The position numbers were made by a program, and so were the translations under genes. From contig JAGNDO010000003.1 of NCBI GenBank assembly GCA_018003515.1, positions 1-64,000 on the forward strand: a DNA stretch of 64,000 nucleotides. Reading direction: 5' to 3'. Positions 61,603 through 64,000 of this stretch are shown here, in pieces (positions within the stretch are counted from its first letter, which is position 1; every line of letters starts with the position of its first letter). The stretch is from Caldilineaceae bacterium (GTDB lineage: Bacteria > Chloroflexota > Anaerolineae > Caldilineales > Caldilineaceae). Under the pieces are notes generated by a model, which was not told the origin of the DNA, ran no database searches, and saw only the letters and a list, made by a program, of their open reading frames with translations.

Positions 61603-62492
61603 CAGAAGAAATCGAAACCACTCTCCCAGACCGCCAACGCGTCCGCATCACCTACGCCAAGGGCGAACCGATTAAGTTTATCTCTCACCAGGACGAGTTC
61701 CGCCTGTGGGAGCGCACCCTGCGCCGGGCAGATCTGCCCCTGCTCTACAAGCGGGGCTTCAACCCGCAGCCCCACATGCAGTTTGCCTCGCCCCTGGGCG
61801 TGGGCATTACCGGCGACCGGGAATTTATCGACATCACCTTCGAGCCGAGCCTGCCCGTGGACGAACTGACCGCCCGCATCCGTGCCAAGCTGACGCCGGG
61901 GGTGGCGGTTCATGCCATCGCCGAAGTGCCGGTCAAGACGCCCTCCCTGCAAAGCCTGCTCCTGGGATCCGACTACACCATCCTGATCTACGCCGAGCCG
62001 GGGGAGATCCCCGACGGGCTGATCCAGACCCGGATCGACGACTTTTTGGCCCAGGAGACCGTGTGGCGAGAACGGCAGCGTAAGGGCAGCCACTATCGCT
62101 ACAATCTGCGACCGTTGGTTTTTGAGTTAACTTACGAAGGGTATGACCCCGCTGCCGAGGAACACCGCATCTTCTTGCGGGTGCAGCAGCGGGATGGGGC
62201 CACGGGCCGCCCGGACGAGGTGGTGGGGGCCTTGGGCTTCGACGACTTCGCCCGCACCCTGCGCCGGGATGTCATCCACATGGCCGACGACCCGGAGGCC
62301 GTGGCGTTGATGGCTGGTTATCCGCTGATCGAACAGGCGGAGATCGACCATCCCGACAATGTGCGGCCTTCAAAAAAGCGAGGCAAGCAACGCAGCAAAC
62401 GCCGGGGCAAGCCAGACAAGGCTCACTCCGGCGAACGCCCGGAGATCAAGCCCCAGTCCTTTGCGGAGAAGGCAGGGGATGAGTTTGTGTAG
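61599..62492 (+). CDS. TIGR03936 family (DUF2344) protein
   Basis: A 297-residue protein: RVRITYAKGEPIKFISHQDEFRLWERTLRRADLPLLYKRGFNPQPHM (in parts: YAKGEPIKFISHQD, LPLLYKRGFNPQPHM) is the DUF2344 start, followed by FASPLGVGITGDREFIDI. The tail (KKRGKQRSKRRGKPDK) is basic and may bind RNA. It is the usual partner of the TIGR03960 radical SAM protein, from which it is parted here by the TumE pair. Confidence 0.85.
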   Translation: MTEEIETTLPDRQRVRITYAKGEPIKFISHQDEFRLWERTLRRADLPLLYKRGFNPQPHMQFASPLGVGITGDREFIDITFEPSLPVDELTARIRAKLTPGVAVHAIAEVPVKTPSLQSLLLGSDYTILIYAEPGEIPDGLIQTRIDDFLAQETVWRERQRKGSHYRYNLRPLVFELTYEGYDPAAEEHRIFLRVQQRDGATGRPDEVVGALGFDDFARTLRRDVIHMADDPEAVALMAGYPLIEQAEIDHPDNVRPSKKRGKQRSKRRGKPDKAHSGERPEIKPQSFAEKAGDEFV

Positions 62493-62521
62493 GGGTGGGG
62501 GGACGTTGCCGTAAATGCAAT

Positions 62522-62550
62522 TTGGAAAAGAGAACTAATTCGGATAAAAT
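62522..62550 (+). promoter_or_regulatory. Promoter of the PIN toxin pair
   Basis: TTGGAA (62522-62527) and TAAAAT (62545-62550), 17 bases apart; transcription should start within a few bases of the ATG at 62560, so the mRNA may be nearly leaderless. Confidence 0.55.
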
Positions 62551-62559
62551 AGAATCATA

Positions 62560-63072
62560 ATGATTCAGAATGCTTCGCTCGATACATCATTTTGGAATAT
62601 TGCCAGTCAAGCTGGCGTCGTTCCTTATCTGTTTGACTATTTTCGTGTCCATTACTGTCAAAGTGTGGCCCAGGAAATCGTGACGACGGATCCCAATGAG
62701 ACGCCACTGATATATCCTCAGGCGATGTTATTCAAAGTGCTACGTGAAGATGGCCGGCTACACACGACCGAGCCTCAAGAGCCTTTGGTTCTCTTTGGTA
62801 GTGGTGAGGCTCATGCCATCGCTTTGGCACGTGAGCAGGGTTGGTGGTTGCTGATCAATGATTCTCGTCCACTTGCTTATGCTAAAGCTCTGGGAATCCC
62901 TTGTGTCAGTGTGCCGGATTTTTGTGTCTTGCTTTTTAGCCAAGGGCGCATCACTGAATCGGCGGCAAACGGCATTCTTAAACGTCTTCAGGCGACTACG
63001 GCTTCGTCCTTGATTACTCAGGCCAATATTTTAGTAGAACGCATTGCTTTATTGCGTGGAGAAACAAAATGA
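62560..63072 (+). CDS. PIN-domain-like toxin
   Basis: A 170-residue protein. SLDTSFWN (first Asp, residue 8), FGSGEAHAIALAREQ (Glu near 87) and LLINDSRPLAYAKALGI (Asp near 105) match the acidic residues of PIN nucleases of the DUF3368-like branch. It should cut RNA with Mg2+. The next gene overlaps by 4 bases; the toxin comes first, unlike most VapBC. Confidence 0.7.
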   Translation: MIQNASLDTSFWNIASQAGVVPYLFDYFRVHYCQSVAQEIVTTDPNETPLIYPQAMLFKVLREDGRLHTTEPQEPLVLFGSGEAHAIALAREQGWWLLINDSRPLAYAKALGIPCVSVPDFCVLLFSQGRITESAANGILKRLQATTASSLITQANILVERIALLRGETK

Positions 63073-63473
63073 GCGCGAATACAATTACCAAATCTATCCG
63101 GCTTTCAACGACTGAATCCGCCGAAATCGGACAGTTGAGTACACAGACTGCCCTGTCGGAGGCTGCGCTCATGAAGAAGTGGGTCATGGAAGGTATGCAG
63201 GCGCAGAAAATGGATCTGGCTGTTTATGCCTACATGCGCAATCAAGTCGATCTGCGTGGCGGGGCGATTATGGCAGACGTGGCCTATAATCGTTTCTTGC
63301 GCGAGCTTCAAACCCGGCGTGTGGTGATCTTGGAGGATGAAACCTTTCTGGATAGGTTGCCTGGTTTGGCCGAGGCATTTAACGACGATCTGTTGAGGCA
63401 GGCGTTGGCTGATTTGGCGGGATCGACGATGTCGGCAGCCTTGGTCGAGAATAAAACGCTGAACGCTGTGTAA
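63069..63473 (+). CDS. Antitoxin partner of the PIN toxin
   Basis: A 134-residue protein starting with a ribbon-helix-helix-like strand and two helices (ITKSIRLSTTESAEIGQLS, SEAALMKKWVMEGM), then a helical end that could block the toxin. It overlaps the toxin by ATGA. Longer than the usual antitoxins. Confidence 0.65.
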   Translation: MSANTITKSIRLSTTESAEIGQLSTQTALSEAALMKKWVMEGMQAQKMDLAVYAYMRNQVDLRGGAIMADVAYNRFLRELQTRRVVILEDETFLDRLPGLAEAFNDDLLRQALADLAGSTMSAALVENKTLNAV

Positions 63474-63566
63474 CCGCCACCTCTGAATTCTTCACCTCAT
63501 CCCATCAAAAACAACCCAAAAAGCTCAACCATCCTGGAAAATATCAGCTTCCAGGATGGTTTGTGT

Positions 63567-64000
63567 TTACGCGCTCGCCGCCCACGCCCGGATCGTCGGC
63601 TCCGTGGCCGAGTCCAGCAGATCCAGGGCGGCGGTGAGGACGGCGCGGTGAGTGGCGGCATCCCCAGGACGGCCCAGGGGGCGGCCCAGCCAGAAGGGGG
63701 TGGTGAGGAGGCGGGGGGGTGACATGGCGATCAGGCGGTCTTGGAAGATGGCGGCGGCGATGATCACGGTGGGCAGACCGGCGGCCTCGAAGACCCGGGC
63801 GACGTGTCCCACGGACACGTGGCAGACCGGTCAGACCGGCACCAGGACCACGGCCTCTACGCCGTCGGCCAGGAGGTCGGCGGCCCAGGCCGGGGCCAGC
63901 CGTTTGGTGAGGCGGGTTTGGGCGGAGGCCCCCACAAAGCTGTAGGCCGTGGGGTGAAATGTGCCCATGACCCCGGCCGCGGCCAGCTCGCCCATGCGGT
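63567..64000 (-). CDS. Glycine/sarcosine/betaine reductase B-family protein, candidate selenoprotein (5' part missing)
   Basis: Read on the minus strand from the window edge, one frame runs to TAA at 63567-63569 with one in-frame TGA at 63831-63833. The upstream part (GVMGTFHPTAYSFVG; ADGVEAVVLVPV) joins straight to PVCHVSVGHVARVFEAAGLPTVII. In Cys homologues of this reductase family the block reads VPVCPVCH, so UGA stands at the first Cys of a C-x-x-C pair. A stem ACGTGTCC/GGACACGT with loop GTG lies 11-28 bases after the UGA, in the range of bacterial SECIS elements. If UGA is not read, this is a broken gene. The start is outside the window. Confidence 0.75.
63802..63820 (-). promoter_or_regulatory. 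SECIS-like hairpin after the in-frame UGA
   Basis: On the minus strand ACGTGTCC-GTG-GGACACGT, an 8-bp perfect stem with a G-U-G loop, loop bases 19-21 after the UGA. Bacterial SECIS hairpins have a guanine-bearing small loop 16-37 bases behind UGA. Confidence 0.65.

Noticed and set aside
63567-63818. Independent 83-residue protein starting after the UGA
   Set aside because: It would begin in the middle of a conserved block; the frame before the UGA continues the same domain, so one interrupted or Sec-containing gene is the better reading.

Overview
The window is GC-rich (about 60% in most coding stretches) bacterial chromosome. Gene content and style suggest a Chloroflexota bacterium, probably of the Anaerolineae/Caldilineales type. 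The pointers are a TIGR03960/TIGR03936 radical-SAM pair, sugar ABC uptake operons without their own ATPase, many toxin-antitoxin pairs, and an extreme load of palindromic and short-unit repeats around genes. No rRNA or phylogenetic marker is present, so the assignment is an inference.

Layout: 1-536, tail of a TPR protein. 839-3040, sugar isomerase plus Gfo/Idh/MocA dehydrogenase. 3084-5086, AT-richer restriction-modification-like pair. 5148-8195, DinB-like protein, YgbA-like protein, aldo/keto reductase and NAD-sugar epimerase. 8283-10665 (minus), DUF2442, M24 peptidase and methyltransferase. 11089-14937, LolD/FtsX-type ABC exporter with a thioredoxin-like partner. 15114-17420, AT-rich accessory patch with a RelE/ParE pair, a MITE with target duplication, a membrane protein, a glycosyltransferase and a MazF remnant. 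17670-24965, fucoside-type uptake and catabolism locus (LacI regulator, solute-binding protein, two permeases, GH29 fucosidase, class II aldolase) with two copies of one operator. 25147-28451, HigA-like protein, FAD amine oxidase and amidase. 28534-33220, GIY-YIG protein and a TetR-SDR-ABC efflux operon. 33590-43629, PepT, MFS, glycolate-oxidase-like FAD enzyme, P1 peptidase, AEC transporter, GT39-like transferase, aminotransferase and cupin. 43856-46833, MgtE and a secreted protein. 47290-52609, SNF2 helicase, SWIM protein and LysM/M23 peptidase in one overlapping operon. 52781-57071, NTase pair, HicB-like protein, large membrane transferase and MscS. 57071-64000, class I amidotransferase-like hydrolase, tRNA-Glu, TIGR03960, TumE-like toxin pair, TIGR03936, PIN toxin pair and a reductase-B-like gene with an in-frame UGA.

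Three things stand out. (1) The last gene (63567 to the window end, minus) reads through an in-frame UGA at a U-x-x-C position, followed at once by a tight SECIS-like hairpin; it is a strong selenoprotein candidate. (2) Inverted repeats built of short tandem words are everywhere between genes, often carrying the stop codon of a neighbour. In four places they sit in frame inside otherwise intact proteins (radical SAM, GT39-like, and twice in the large membrane transferase). Some palindromes are nested within others, and in one the two arms show compensatory base changes. (3) A 179-bp MITE at 15722-15900 has 24-bp perfect terminal repeats and a perfect 8-bp target duplication. A G-poor CAATCAACC-rich leader also recurs, always on the coding strand, just ahead of the ribosome-binding site of several unrelated genes.
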